Shown here one piece after another: positions 52,537 through 62,913 of a DNA stretch of 64,000 bases; position 1 is the stretch's first letter; every line of letters starts with the position of its first letter. Source of the stretch: Brachybacterium faecium DSM 4810. GTDB lineage: Bacteria; Actinomycetota; Actinomycetes; Actinomycetales; Dermabacteraceae. The DNA lies in assembly GCA_000023405.1 (NCBI GenBank), contig CP001643.1:1798001-1862000 (forward strand). Reading direction: 5' to 3'. Under the pieces are notes generated by a model that ran no database searches, was not told where the DNA came from, and saw only the letters and a list, made by a program, of their open reading frames with translations. Both the position numbers and the translations under genes were made by a program.

Positions 52537-54030
52537 TCAGGCCGCGCCGCCTGCCGGGCCCTCCACCTCGGCGCCGAGGATCGTCCATGCGGCGCCGTCC
52601 CATTCCAGCGTGAGCCGCACACGCACCGGGTCGCTCGCGGGCACGGTCGTGACCTCGCCATCCGCCGCCTCGATCTCGTGCTCCTTGGTGGAGGTGACCA
52701 CGTGCAGCACGGCCCGGCCCTCAGGCGTCGGCTGCTCCGCCCTCTCGGCCGAGTGCACCACCGGACCCCCGCCCCGCACGGTGACTCCCTCATAGGCGTC
52801 GCGGACGCGGTCGTCCTCGGCGAGGGCATCGCTGCCCGCGGCGGAGACGGGCACGCTGGACGCCCCGGTGACGTAGGCGTGCCGCGCCCCAGCGAGCTCG
52901 GCGGCCAGCATCCATGGGTCGTCGATCGTCGGCGCCGGCGCGTCCCCGTCGACGGCCTCGAGCGCCACGGCGGAAGGCGGTGCCTCCTCTGCGTCGGGGC
53001 TGCTCCGCTCCCCCGCCCACCAGGCCCCGAGCACCAACGCGCTCCCGCCCGCGAGCACTGCAAGCCCGCTGAGCACGGCGGTGCGCCGCAGGCGGCGCTG
53101 CTCCAGCACCTCGCGCACCGCGGACAGCAGCGACGCGATGGCACGGCGCAGCACACCGAGGAGCACCGCCGTACGTGTCTGCTGATCGGCCGCGTGGCCC
53201 ACGGCCTGCGCCGGCTCCGGCGTGTTCGGCTCCTGTTCGCCCTCCGACGCAGCGGCTCCCCTGCCGCGTCGCCGCACCCGCCGCGGAGCGGGCAACGAAG
53301 AGGGGCGCCCCTCCGCGCCCGTGAGCGGGGCGAGCTCCTCGCCGGGCTGAGCGGGCTGAGCCGCGGCGATCCCGCCTGTGAGGTCGAGCTGCGCCTCCTG
53401 CGAGTTCGGTGCGAGGTGCACCCGGCGCCGCAGAGTGCGATCGCCGTCCTGCAGCACCGAGTCGACCCAGCGGCGGTCCGCACTGCGCGGGCCGAGGCCC
53501 TCCTCCCGGCGCAGCCCCCGCAGGTCGATCACCATCACCGTGCCGTCGGCGCGCGCACCGAGCCCACCACCCGGTGGGGCGCCGAGCACCCAGCCCCGCT
53601 CATGGAGCGCGTCGATCAGCGCATCCAGCGCCTCCCGCGCACGGGCGAGGGCGAGACGCTCGGCCGTCGGCGGCGGGCCGGACACCGCGGCACGGCGCCC
53701 CGCGTGACGGTCCAGCGTCGGCCCGGTCTCCCGCACATACCCGTCGTCTTCGATCTCGAGCACCGCGGGCGCCGCGCTCACCCCCGCGACCTCGAGCGCG
53801 GCCAGCAGCTGCAGCTCGTCCCGGATCCGCATCGCTTCCTGCGGGCCCAGCGCCCGCAGGAGGACTGCGGCGGGGCGTTCCGGCGACCCCATCAGCTGCA
53901 CCTCGCGCTCCCCCTCGACGCGCCGCGGCCCCGCCTCCTCACGCACCGGGGAGGAGGGGCGAGCATGCCGCGCCGCACGCGGCGGCAGCAGCCCACCGTG
54001 AGAGAACTGATCGTCGTCCATCTCCTCCAT
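52537..54030 (-). CDS. Membrane protein with a degenerate protein-kinase-like domain
   Basis: 497 residues. Residues about 45-205 resemble a Ser/Thr kinase: LLAALEVAGVSAAPAVLEI, then an alphaE-like LDALIDALHERGWVLGA and ADGTVMVIDLRGLRREEG. In active kinases these places read HGDxKPxN and DFG; here they are LGAPPGGG and DLR, so it is probably a pseudokinase. A Pro/Arg-rich segment follows, then one membrane helix (VLSGLAVLAGGSALVLGAWW) near residue 345 and an exported C-terminal domain of about 130 residues ending in beta strands (VRVRLTLEWDGAAWTIL). The start is uncertain (ATGs at 54030 and 54021). Convergent with dlaT, divergent from lipB. Confidence 0.7.
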   Translation of the reverse strand: MEEMDDDQFSHGGLLPPRAARHARPSSPVREEAGPRRVEGEREVQLMGSPERPAAVLLRALGPQEAMRIRDELQLLAALEVAGVSAAPAVLEIEDDGYVRETGPTLDRHAGRRAAVSGPPPTAERLALARAREALDALIDALHERGWVLGAPPGGGLGARADGTVMVIDLRGLRREEGLGPRSADRRWVDSVLQDGDRTLRRRVHLAPNSQEAQLDLTGGIAAAQPAQPGEELAPLTGAEGRPSSLPAPRRVRRRGRGAAASEGEQEPNTPEPAQAVGHAADQQTRTAVLLGVLRRAIASLLSAVREVLEQRRLRRTAVLSGLAVLAGGSALVLGAWWAGERSSPDAEEAPPSAVALEAVDGDAPAPTIDDPWMLAAELAGARHAYVTGASSVPVSAAGSDALAEDDRVRDAYEGVTVRGGGPVVHSAERAEQPTPEGRAVLHVVTSTKEHEIEAADGEVTTVPASDPVRVRLTLEWDGAAWTILGAEVEGPAGGAA

Positions 54031-54099
54031 GCCCGCAGTGAACCGCACCCGGCGCCCGCTCCCCCGTGGTCATCCACAACGCGCAGGTCGGGGCGGGAG

Positions 54100-54105
54100 T
54101 AGCCT
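54100..54105 (+). promoter_or_regulatory. -10 box of lipB, leaderless layout
   Basis: TAGCCT ends six bases before the GTG at 54112; no ribosome site is visible. Confidence 0.45.
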
Positions 54106-54111
54106 GGGCTG

Positions 54112-54810
54112 GTGCTCGACGTGATTCGCCTCGGATTCAGCGACCCCCTGCCCGGTGGAGACCGGCACGAGGAGTTCGGCCTGCCTCCGGGCCCCGTCGA
54201 GTACCGGGCCGCCTGGGCGCTGCAGCGCGAGCTCCACGCCGAGGTGGTCGCCGGCGACCGTCCGGACACGCTCCTCCTGCTCGAGCACCAGCCGGTGTAC
54301 ACCGCCGGGAAGCTCACCGAGGAGCATGAGCGGCCCCGGGACGGCGCCGACGTGGTCGACATCGACCGCGGCGGGAAGCTCACCTGGCACGGCCCGCAGC
54401 AGCTGGTCGGATACCCGCTGGTGAAGCTCCCGATCCCGATCGACGTGGTCGGCTTCGTCCGCGCCGTCGAACGCACCCTGATCCAGGTGTGCGCCGCCGT
54501 CGGCGTCGAGACCGTGCCCGTCGAGGGGCGCAGCGGCGTCTGGGTCGCGCCGGAGGGCGAGGAGGCGCGCAAGGTGTGCGCCATCGGCATGCGCGTGTCC
54601 AAGCGCGCGACCATGCACGGCTTCGCGCTGAACTGCGCGAACGATCTCTCCTGGGCCCAGAACGTCATCCCCTGCGGGATCGACGACGCCGGGGTGACGA
54701 GCCTGAGCAGGGAGGCCGGCCGGCGCATCGCCGTGGCGGACGTCGTCGACATCGCCGCCGAGGCGATGACAGAGCTGGTGGCGCACCGCACCTCGCCCCG
54801 GCCGGTGTGA
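54112..54810 (+). CDS. lipB: Octanoyl-[acyl-carrier-protein]:protein N-octanoyltransferase LipB
   Basis: 232 residues. Moves octanoate from ACP to lipoyl-domain lysines, the first step of lipoylation. Motifs: [33 protein letters not shown], the catalytic Lys in [12 protein letters not shown] and Cys in [14 protein letters not shown]. Usual length. lipA follows after 63 bases. Targets include the E2 protein encoded just upstream. Confidence 0.96.
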   Translation: MLDVIRLGFSDPLPGGDRHEEFGLPPGPVEYRAAWALQRELHAEVVAGDRPDTLLLLEHQPVYTAGKLTEEHERPRDGADVVDIDRGGKLTWHGPQQLVGYPLVKLPIPIDVVGFVRAVERTLIQVCAAVGVETVPVEGRSGVWVAPEGEEARKVCAIGMRVSKRATMHGFALNCANDLSWAQNVIPCGIDDAGVTSLSREAGRRIAVADVVDIAAEAMTELVAHRTSPRPV

Positions 54811-54873
54811 CATGCCGCAGGAAGAGCCCGGGTCGATAGACTCCATGGAACGTCGAGATGAGGAGGCATCAGG

Positions 54874-55896
54874 GTGACACTCGCCCCCGAAGGCCGGCGC
54901 CTGCTGCGCGTCGAGGCACGCAATGCCGAGGTCCCGATCGAACGCAAGCCGGAATGGATCAAGACCCGCGCGGTCATGGGCCCGGAATACACCGCGATGA
55001 AGAAGCGCGTGCACGGCCAGGGCCTCCACACGGTGTGCGAGGAAGCCGGCTGCCCGAACATCTTCGAATGCTGGGAGGATCGCGAGGCGACCTTCCTCAT
55101 CGGTGGCGACACCTGCACACGCCGCTGCGACTTCTGCAACATCGCCACCGGCAAGCCGATGGCCGTCGATCCGATGGAGCCGTTCAAGGTCGCGCAGTCC
55201 GTCAAGGAGATGGGCCTGCGCTACTCGACGATCACGGGCGTGGCCCGCGACGACCTCGAGGACGGCGCCGCCGGTCTGTTCGCCCGCACCTGCGAGCAGA
55301 TCCACGCGATGAACCCCGGGACGGGGGTCGAGCTGCTCATCGACGACATCAAGGGCAACGGCCAGCACCTCAAGCAGGTGTTCGAGGCGAAGCCCGAGGT
55401 GTTCGCCCACAACCTCGAGACGGTTCCGCGGATCTTCAAGCAGATCCGTCCCGCCTTCCGCTACGAGCGCTCCCTCGACGTGATCTCGATGGGCAAGGAC
55501 GCCGGGATGATCACCAAGTCGAACCTCATCCTCGGCATGGGTGAGACCGACGACGAGATCCTCGAATCGCTCGAGCGGCTGCACGAGGCCGGCTGCGACA
55601 TCATCACCATCACCCAGTACATGCGGCCCTCGAAGCTGCATCACCCGATCGATCGCTGGGTCAAGCCGCAGCAGTTCGTCGCACTGTCCCACGCCGCCGA
55701 GGAGATCGGCTTCCTCGCGGTGATGGCCGGGCCGATGGTCCGCTCCTCCTACCGCGCCGGCAAGCTCTGGGCGCAGGCGATGCGGAAGCTCGGCCGCGAG
55801 ATCCCGGAGAACCTCCTCCATCTCGATTCGAACCAGCCCGCCCGTCAGGAAGCTGCGAGCGTCGTCGCCCGCACCCAGCAGGCTGCGGCGAGCTGA
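54874..55896 (+). CDS. lipA: Lipoyl synthase LipA
   Basis: 340 residues. Radical SAM enzyme that inserts two sulfurs into the octanoyl group. Both iron-sulfur motifs are present: the auxiliary cluster [12 protein letters not shown] and the radical SAM cluster CTRRCDFCN; the C-terminal RSSYRAGKL Ser ligand is also present. GAGGAGG precedes the GTG. Encoded after lipB and before DUF4191, the same order as in Mycobacterium. Confidence 0.97.
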   Translation: MTLAPEGRRLLRVEARNAEVPIERKPEWIKTRAVMGPEYTAMKKRVHGQGLHTVCEEAGCPNIFECWEDREATFLIGGDTCTRRCDFCNIATGKPMAVDPMEPFKVAQSVKEMGLRYSTITGVARDDLEDGAAGLFARTCEQIHAMNPGTGVELLIDDIKGNGQHLKQVFEAKPEVFAHNLETVPRIFKQIRPAFRYERSLDVISMGKDAGMITKSNLILGMGETDDEILESLERLHEAGCDIITITQYMRPSKLHHPIDRWVKPQQFVALSHAAEEIGFLAVMAGPMVRSSYRAGKLWAQAMRKLGREIPENLLHLDSNQPARQEAASVVARTQQAAAS

Positions 55897-55928
55897 CGCC
55901 CGCCCGGCCCCGAGAGGACCCACTGCCC

Positions 55929-56675
55929 ATGGCTCGCACGTCCGAGACCAAGCCCGAGAAGGGCTCCAAGAAGAAGAACGCCGACGGCACCAAGAAGCCC
56001 GGCCGCCTCAAGCAGATCATCGAGGTGTTCAAGTACACCCAGGAGGTGGACCGCAGCACCCTGCCGCTGATGCTGGCGGCGCTGGCCGGCTCCATCGTCG
56101 TGGGCGTGCTGCTGACCCTGCTGATCTTCGACAGCCCCTGGTACGGCATCTTCATGGGCCTCGCCATCGGCGTGCTCATCGCGATGCTGATCCTGGCGCG
56201 CAAGGCGGAGCGCGCCGCTTTCGGCCGCATCAAGGGCCAGCCCGGCGCGGCGCTGGCGGCGATGCAGTCGATCCGTCGTGGCTGGAACGTCGACGAGGAG
56301 CCGGTCCAGATCGATCCGCGCAGCCAGAAGATGCTCTTCCGCGCCTCCGGCCGGGCGGGCATCGCTGTGGTCGCGGAAGATTCCTCCTCCATCTCGATGA
56401 AGCTGCTCGAGAAGGAGCGGCGCAGCATCCGGCGCGTGCTCCAGCACGACAACGTCCCGGTGCATCAGATCGTGGTGGGCGACGGCGACGGCGAGGTCCC
56501 GCTGCACAAGCTGCCCACCTACATGCAGCGGATGAAGAAGCAGCTGACCAAGGATGAGGCCGCCCAGGTGACGAAGCGTCTGAACGCGCTGCGGCGCTCG
56601 CTGCGCCAGTCGATCCCCAAGGGCGTCGACCCGATGCGCGCCCGCCCGAACCGCAAGGCGATGCGCGGCCGCTGA
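55929..56675 (+). CDS. DUF4191 membrane protein
   Basis: 248 residues. A very Lys-rich N-terminus, then FKYTQEVDRSTLPLMLAALAG leading into two close membrane segments (about 48-70 and 74-92) and a cytoplasmic domain with RRGWNVDEEPV and DNVPVHQIVVGDGDGEVPL. This is the actinobacterial DUF4191 family, found between lipA and glnA. Function unknown. 33 bases after lipA; followed by a strong terminator. Confidence 0.9.
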   Translation: MARTSETKPEKGSKKKNADGTKKPGRLKQIIEVFKYTQEVDRSTLPLMLAALAGSIVVGVLLTLLIFDSPWYGIFMGLAIGVLIAMLILARKAERAAFGRIKGQPGAALAAMQSIRRGWNVDEEPVQIDPRSQKMLFRASGRAGIAVVAEDSSSISMKLLEKERRSIRRVLQHDNVPVHQIVVGDGDGEVPLHKLPTYMQRMKKQLTKDEAAQVTKRLNALRRSLRQSIPKGVDPMRARPNRKAMRGR

Positions 56676-56702
56676 CCCCGGCCGCCGCCGCCCCGGAGAA
56701 CC

Positions 56703-56732
56703 AGCCCCCTTCTGCTGCAGCAGGAGGGGGCT
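56703..56732 (+). terminator. Terminator of the lipB-lipA-DUF4191 unit
   Basis: AGCCCCCTTCTGCTG and CAGCAGGAGGGGGCT form a 15-bp inverted repeat with one G-U pair, directly followed by TTTCT, the most classical terminator in the window. Confidence 0.9.
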
Positions 56733-56924
56733 TTCTGACTCCGACACTCGAACATGCCGCCCCGGCGCACCTTGCGCCGCATCGGCGCGGCCCGGAAGGG
56801 AGGAGGTGTGGCGTCGGTCGCAGTCGGCGGGCTCCCGGGAACCGGTGACGTCGGCGCGTGACGGGCGGGACGCCGGCGCGAACCGCTGCGGGGACGCCGA
56901 GCGGGAGCCGCGGGTCGGAGCGTG

Positions 56925-57359
56925 TCAGAGGGTGACGACGGCGGTGCCGGCGACGACGTCGTGCAGCGGCTGGGCGTCGCGGTTCCACACCACGGCGGGC
57001 AGCAGCAGGAGCATCAGCACCGTGCGCACGGCCGCCCGCAGGATCATCGGTGAGCGTCCCGAGACGGGCAGCACGCGCACACGCAGCACGAATTGGCCCG
57101 GGGTGGCACCGAAGAGGCTCAGGAACAGCAGGTTCACCGCCACGAAGAGCACCAGGTTCGCCAGCGGATCGCCGGAGAACACGAGTGCGGAGACGAGCAT
57201 GCACAGGCCCCAGTCCAGCAGGAGCGACAGCGGGCGCCGCCAGAAGGGGGCGACGGCACCGGGCCCGTCGGCGGGCAGGCCGAGGGAGGAGCCCTTGACG
57301 TAGCCCTCCTCGTTCGGGGCGCCGTCCATCCAGGAGCCGAGGTCCTTGCGATCGATCAC
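56925..57359 (-). CDS. RDD family membrane protein
   Basis: 144 residues. FWRRPLSLLLDWGLCMLVSAL (Arg/Asp of the RDD signature), a second hydrophobic segment, LFGATPGQFVLRVRVLPVSG (RDD loop) and a third segment ending WNRDAQPLHDVVAGT. The family is widespread with no settled role. An RDD gene beside glnA is conserved in Actinobacteria. GTG at 57359 is preferred to an open extension; a TATCGT lies seven bases upstream, compatible with a leaderless transcript. Divergent from glnA. Confidence 0.87.
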   Translation of the reverse strand: MIDRKDLGSWMDGAPNEEGYVKGSSLGLPADGPGAVAPFWRRPLSLLLDWGLCMLVSALVFSGDPLANLVLFVAVNLLFLSLFGATPGQFVLRVRVLPVSGRSPMILRAAVRTVLMLLLLPAVVWNRDAQPLHDVVAGTAVVTL

Positions 57360-57532
57360 GCAGCTGACGATAGTTCGCGCACCTGGACGACAGGTGGGAT
57401 GCGCAGGGTGCCGCGCACCACAGCGCTTAAACTGGGTGCACCCGAGTTCGGGCCCTCGCGGGTCGCCGGAGCTCGCCAAGCCCCTCGGGGTCCACAGCAC
57501 AACACGCGCCGCACGGCGCGGATGGAGGAGAT

Positions 57533-58963
<1,431 letters not shown>

Positions 58964-58987
58964 ACCCCCGAGCTCAGCATGTCACGG

Positions 58988-59026
58988 AAGGGCCCCCGAC
59001 CTGCACCGGCACGGTCGGGGGTCCTT
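58988..59026 (+). terminator. Terminator after glnA
   Basis: AAGGGCCCCCGACC (58988-59001) pairs with GGTCGGGGGTCCTT (59013-59026) with a single G-U pair, 25 bases after the stop. Confidence 0.85.
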
Positions 59027-59094
59027 CCCGTCGCCCGAGGCGCACACGGCGGACAGGATTGGCAGGATCGGCTCTCGGGGTGTGGAATGAGGGC

Positions 59095-59421
59095 ATGAGC
59101 AGCATCCAGATCACCGTCATCGACCGCGAGGGAGTCCGGACCCCGGACGTGGAGTGGGAGGACGACGAGTCCCTCATGGAGTGCCTCGTCCGCAACAGCT
59201 ATCCGATCCTCGCCACCTGCGGCGGCAACGCCTCGTGCTCCACCTGCCATTCGTATCTCGACGAGATCTCCTTCGAGACCGCCGGGGAGATCGATGAGGA
59301 CGAGGCGGACGTGCTGGACAGCCTCACCGAGGCGGAGCGCGAGCCCACCTCCCGGCTGACCTGCCAGATCCCCTGGGATGAGGATCTCGAGGGGGCAGTG
59401 GTGAGGATCGGCCCGTTCTGA
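59095..59421 (+). CDS. [2Fe-2S] ferredoxin, adrenodoxin type
   Basis: 108 residues. Cluster cysteines at 42, 48, 51 and 90 in C-x5-C-x2-C...C spacing (ATCGGNASCSTCHSYL and RLTCQIPW), with acidic surface residues between them (ETAGEIDEDEADVLD). Such ferredoxins pass electrons to cytochrome P450s or oxygenases; no partner lies nearby. A GAGGG precedes the ATG. Monocistronic between the glnA terminator and the convergent ABC genes. Confidence 0.93.
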   Translation: MSSIQITVIDREGVRTPDVEWEDDESLMECLVRNSYPILATCGGNASCSTCHSYLDEISFETAGEIDEDEADVLDSLTEAEREPTSRLTCQIPWDEDLEGAVVRIGPF

Positions 59422-59431
59422 GCCCGGACCG

Positions 59432-61099
59432 CTAGCCCGCCACGAGGTCGCGGTGCCGCAGCGCGGCGAGCCCCGCGCCCGCGAGCGCGAGGGCGAGGCC
59501 GCCCATCAACAGCAGCGGCACCGCGTCGACCTCCTCGGAGGGGTACAGCGCCACGTGCTCCAGCGGGGAGAGGCCGACCGCCCAGTCGGGCAGGCCCAGC
59601 AGGTCGCCGAGGAAGGTGACCAGCGCCGTGTAGACCACGAGCAGCCAGGCCAGCCCCGCGAGGCGTGCGCTCAGCCCGTGCAGCAGCAGCGCGACCGCGC
59701 CGTACAGGGCGATCGCCGGCAGGTGCGCGAGCGCCGCGAGGGTCATGTCCCCGATCCAGGCCGTCTCGTCGGTCGCGGACCACACCCCGAGGCCCACTCC
59801 CGCGCCGAGCAGCACCTGCATCAGCGTGATCTCCACGAGCACCACGAGGTACCAGAGCGCGGCGAGGGCGAGGCGGGAGGTGCCTGCCAGCACCACTCCG
59901 GCCAGGCGCCCTGCGACCTCCTCGGTGCGCAGGCGGAGCACGCCGGAGACCAGCAGGGCCACCGGCCCGACGGACAGCATCCGCATCACGAAGGCAGAGA
60001 ACGAGCCGGTGAGATCGTCCATCGAGATCGGTGCCCACTCGCCGATCGTCGGCAGCTCCTCCATGACGTCCGTGAGGGAGGAGGCGAGCGCCCCGAAGGC
60101 GAGCGCGAACAGGAACAGCCCGATGCCCCAGGCGGTGAGCGTCGGGGTGAGCAGGCGGCGCGCCAGCCCGCCGGGGGCTTGCAGCACGGCCGACGCCTGC
60201 GGCCGCCCGGCCGAGGCCGCCCACAGCCCCGCGCCCACGTCGCGCCGCCGCGACAGCGCACCGGCGAGGAGCAGCAGGAGGAGGGCCGCGACCAGGCTCA
60301 CCAGCAGCGGCCACCAGCGCAGGTCCACGTAGACGCGGCTCTGCTGCGCCCAGGCCAGCGGGGACAGCCACGACAGCCAGGATCCCTGCCGCTCCATCAC
60401 GTCGCCGACGCCGCGCACCATGAACGCCAGCGCGAGCAGGCCGAGCGCCGCGCCGGAGGCGGTGCCCGCGTGCTCGGTGAGCTGCGCGGTGACCATCGCG
60501 GCCGCGGCGAAGACGAGACCCGTCAGGGCGGTCGCCGCTCCCAGGGCGAGAGAATCGGCCGCCCCTCCCCCCGTCATGAGGGCGCCGGCGCTGACCGCCG
60601 CGCCGACGGCGAGGTTCGCGATCGTCACGATCACTAGCGCGGCGGCGGGCGGGGCGAGCCGGCCGGTGGGCAGCGCGCGGGTCATCTCCAGGCGCCCGGC
60701 CTCCTCCTCGCCACGGGTGTGCCGGATGGTCACCAGCACGCTCATGATGGCGGCGGCGAGGAGGATGTACAGCAGCAGCTCGTTGGCGACCATCGCCCAG
60801 AAGGTGTAGCGGTCCGTGGCGAAGAACGGGCCGGTCATCATCACGGCGGAGGGGTTGTCCAGCAACATCGCCCGGGCGTCGAGCGTCTCCTGATCGGGGT
60901 ACGCCTCCTCCATGGCGAGGATCGAGGCGGGCACGAGCACGAGCATCGCCACGGTCCACAGGATGATCTGGCGGCGGGAGAGGCGCCCGTAGAGCCGGAT
61001 CAGGGAGGTCAGCCCGGTCAGCGCGGAGGCGGGGCCGACGTCACGGCGATGGGTGGGGGCGTCTGAGGGGTGGGCTCGAGTGGTGGGGGCGGTGCTCAT
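59432..61099 (-). CDS. ABC exporter permease subunit, duplicated two-half type
   Basis: 555 residues with about twelve hydrophobic segments in two halves of about six. The N-terminal half has RLYGRLSRRQIILWTVAMLVL and EEEAGRLEMTRALPTGR, a pattern seen again in the second half as RTEEVAGRLAGVVLAGTSR. This resembles the permeases of Tcr51/Tet-type polyketide and tetracycline ABC exporters in Actinobacteria. The ATG overlaps the ATPase stop by four bases. Substrate unknown. Confidence 0.88.
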   Translation of the reverse strand: MSTAPTTRAHPSDAPTHRRDVGPASALTGLTSLIRLYGRLSRRQIILWTVAMLVLVPASILAMEEAYPDQETLDARAMLLDNPSAVMMTGPFFATDRYTFWAMVANELLLYILLAAAIMSVLVTIRHTRGEEEAGRLEMTRALPTGRLAPPAAALVIVTIANLAVGAAVSAGALMTGGGAADSLALGAATALTGLVFAAAAMVTAQLTEHAGTASGAALGLLALAFMVRGVGDVMERQGSWLSWLSPLAWAQQSRVYVDLRWWPLLVSLVAALLLLLLAGALSRRRDVGAGLWAASAGRPQASAVLQAPGGLARRLLTPTLTAWGIGLFLFALAFGALASSLTDVMEELPTIGEWAPISMDDLTGSFSAFVMRMLSVGPVALLVSGVLRLRTEEVAGRLAGVVLAGTSRLALAALWYLVVLVEITLMQVLLGAGVGLGVWSATDETAWIGDMTLAALAHLPAIALYGAVALLLHGLSARLAGLAWLLVVYTALVTFLGDLLGLPDWAVGLSPLEHVALYPSEEVDAVPLLLMGGLALALAGAGLAALRHRDLVAG

Positions 61100-62109
61100 G
61101 ACTGCTCCGCGGTGGCGCCGGTGCTCGAGGCGCCGGCAGTCGAGGCGCCGGCCGTCGAGGTGTCGGCCGTCGAGGTGTCGGCCTCCGAGAGGTCGTCGCC
61201 GTAGTGGCGCAGGAAGAGCTCCTCGAGCGAGGGCGGGGTGATCGTCAGCCCGGTGGCGTGCATGCGGGCGAGCTCGGGCAGGATCTCGTGGACCGCGGCG
61301 TCGTCGACGTCGAAGCGGAGGCGCTCGCCGTCGGTCTCGAGGTGATGGACGCCGTCGAGAGCGGCCAGGCGCGTCGTGTCCGCGCTGGTGGTCGCGGCGA
61401 CGGCGGACCGGGTGAGATGGCGCAGCTGGGCGAGGGTGCCGGATTCGACGTCCTTCCCGGCGCGGATGATCGTCACGGTGTCGCAGAGCTTCTCGACCTC
61501 GGCGAGGATGTGGCTCGAGAGCAGCACGGTGCGGCCTGCGGCGCGCAGCCGGCTGACCTCGTCGGTGAAGATCGCCTCCATCAGCGGATCCAGGCCCGAG
61601 GTGGGTTCGTCCATGATGTACAGCTCCACGTCGCGCGAGAGCGCGGCGATGAGGGAGACCTTCTGGCGATTGCCCTTGGAGTAGGTGCGGGAGCGCTTGG
61701 TGGGGTCGAGCTCGAACCGTTCGATGAGCTCGTCGCGTCGGCGCCGGTGGGCGGTGCCCTTCTCGCCGCGGGTGAGCACGTCGATCGCCTCGCCGCCGGT
61801 GAGCTGCGGCCACAGGGTGGTGTCCCCGGGGACGTAGGCGAGGCGGTGGTGGATCTCGACCGCGCGTCGCCACGGGTCCATGCCGAGCACCTCGGCCTGA
61901 CCAGCGCTGGCCCGCAGCAGGCCCAGCAGGATGCGGATGGTGGTGGACTTTCCCGCGCCGTTGGGGCCCAGGAACCCTGTCACCTGGCCGCGCGGGACGG
62001 TGAGGTCGAAGCCGTCCAGGGCGCGGGTGGAGCCGAAGTGCTTGGTGAGGTCGCGGACCACGACGGCGGCATCGATCGCGCCGGCGGCGGTGGGGTCGGT
62101 GCGGGTCAT
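61096..62109 (-). CDS. ABC exporter ATP-binding subunit
   Basis: 337 residues. Walker A GFLGPNGAGKSTTIR, signature TYSKGNRQKVSLIAAL (SKGNRQ in place of LSGGQ), Walker B LYIMDEPTSGLDPLM and switch His in LLSSHILAE. The DrrA-like C-terminal domain ends near residue 310 (LEELFLRHYGDDL) and is followed by a low-complexity tail of ADTST/AGAST repeats. It overlaps tetR and the permease by four bases each. Confidence 0.93.
   Translation of the reverse strand: MTRTDPTAAGAIDAAVVVRDLTKHFGSTRALDGFDLTVPRGQVTGFLGPNGAGKSTTIRILLGLLRASAGQAEVLGMDPWRRAVEIHHRLAYVPGDTTLWPQLTGGEAIDVLTRGEKGTAHRRRRDELIERFELDPTKRSRTYSKGNRQKVSLIAALSRDVELYIMDEPTSGLDPLMEAIFTDEVSRLRAAGRTVLLSSHILAEVEKLCDTVTIIRAGKDVESGTLAQLRHLTRSAVAATTSADTTRLAALDGVHHLETDGERLRFDVDDAAVHEILPELARMHATGLTITPPSLEELFLRHYGDDLSEADTSTADTSTAGASTAGASSTGATAEQS
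61124..61183. repeat. 15-bp tandem repeat in the ABC ATPase tail
   Basis: Four copies of a GTCGAGG(C/T)G(C/T)CGGCC-type unit, the last two identical, encode the pentapeptides (ADTST, AGAST) at the protein C-terminus on the minus strand. Confidence 0.85.
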
Positions 62110-62765
62110 GAGGGGGTCCCATCCTTCGGTGCGGTGGCGTCGCCGGGCGGTGCCGCGGCGAGATAGGCGTCGAGCAGGGAGGCGTCGGTGAGCAGCGGGG
62201 TGGTGTAGAGCTCGAGCACCGGGGCGACGAGGGAGTCGGTGAAGGAGCGCAGCCACGTGGGCAGGCCGACGAGGTCGAGCCGGTCGCGCTGGGAGGGCAT
62301 CTGGAGCACCAGCGCGCCGAGCGCCATCTCCGTGAGCACCCGGGCCCTGGCCTCGGGGTCCCGGCTGGTGCTGATCAGGCCGGCCGCCTCTCCCTCGGCG
62401 AGGTAGACGAGGGCGTCGGCGACGAAATCGCCCACGAGCTGCTGCGCCAGCGGCCCGCCCGCCTGCAGCCGGCGCAGCACGTACCCGACGACGGGGGCGA
62501 AGCGGGCGATCTCGGCGAGCTGGGCGAGCATCGCGGCAGAGCCGCCGGTGAGCACCTCTCGCTTGTTCTCCCGGGTGATCTGCAGCGCCCGCCTGTCGCA
62601 GGCCTCGAGCAGCTTCTCCCGGGAGCCGTAGTGGTGGATGATCAGGCCCGCGCTGACGCCGGCGTCCTGGGCGACGGCGCGCAGCGGGGCCCGCAGACCC
62701 TCCACGGCGAAGCGCTGCAGCGCGGCACGGAGGATCCGCTCATCGGCGGGAGGGGTCGGCTCCAT
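62106..62765 (-). CDS. TetR-family transcriptional repressor
   Basis: 219 residues. N-terminal helix-turn-helix: ILRAALQRFAVEGLRAPLRAVAQDAGVSAGLIIHHYGSREKL read in parts, followed by an all-helical ligand-binding domain. Start at 62765 is supported by AGGAG and by homologous N-terminal length. It is the first gene of a three-gene overlapping unit with the ABC ATPase and permease, so it likely represses its own operon from the palindromes just upstream and is released by the exporter substrate. Confidence 0.93.
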   Translation of the reverse strand: MEPTPPADERILRAALQRFAVEGLRAPLRAVAQDAGVSAGLIIHHYGSREKLLEACDRRALQITRENKREVLTGGSAAMLAQLAEIARFAPVVGYVLRRLQAGGPLAQQLVGDFVADALVYLAEGEAAGLISTSRDPEARARVLTEMALGALVLQMPSQRDRLDLVGLPTWLRSFTDSLVAPVLELYTTPLLTDASLLDAYLAAAPPGDATAPKDGTPS

Positions 62766-62799
62766 GGCGCTCCTGACGTGAACGGTGCGCACAGCGGGC

Positions 62800-62835
62800 T
62801 GAACGCGTGTTCAACAGGCTATACACCTGTTCAAC
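62800..62835. promoter_or_regulatory. Overlapping palindromic operators with promoter of the tetR-ABC operon
   Basis: GTTCAACAGG-N7-CCTGTTCAAC (62809-62835) is an inverted repeat matching at 9 of 10 pairs; it overlaps a second one, TGAAC-GCGT-GTTCA (62800-62813). On the minus strand TTGCGC (62845-62840) and TATAGC (62823-62818), 16 bases apart, give a promoter whose -10 lies within the first palindrome. This is a typical TetR autoregulatory layout. Confidence 0.75.
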
Positions 62836-62913
62836 GGGAGCGCAAGGGGTCGCGCCGAACCGCTCGGCGCAGCTCAGCTCGTCCCAGCTCGTCCCAGCTG
62901 GGCTGAGGGCGGC

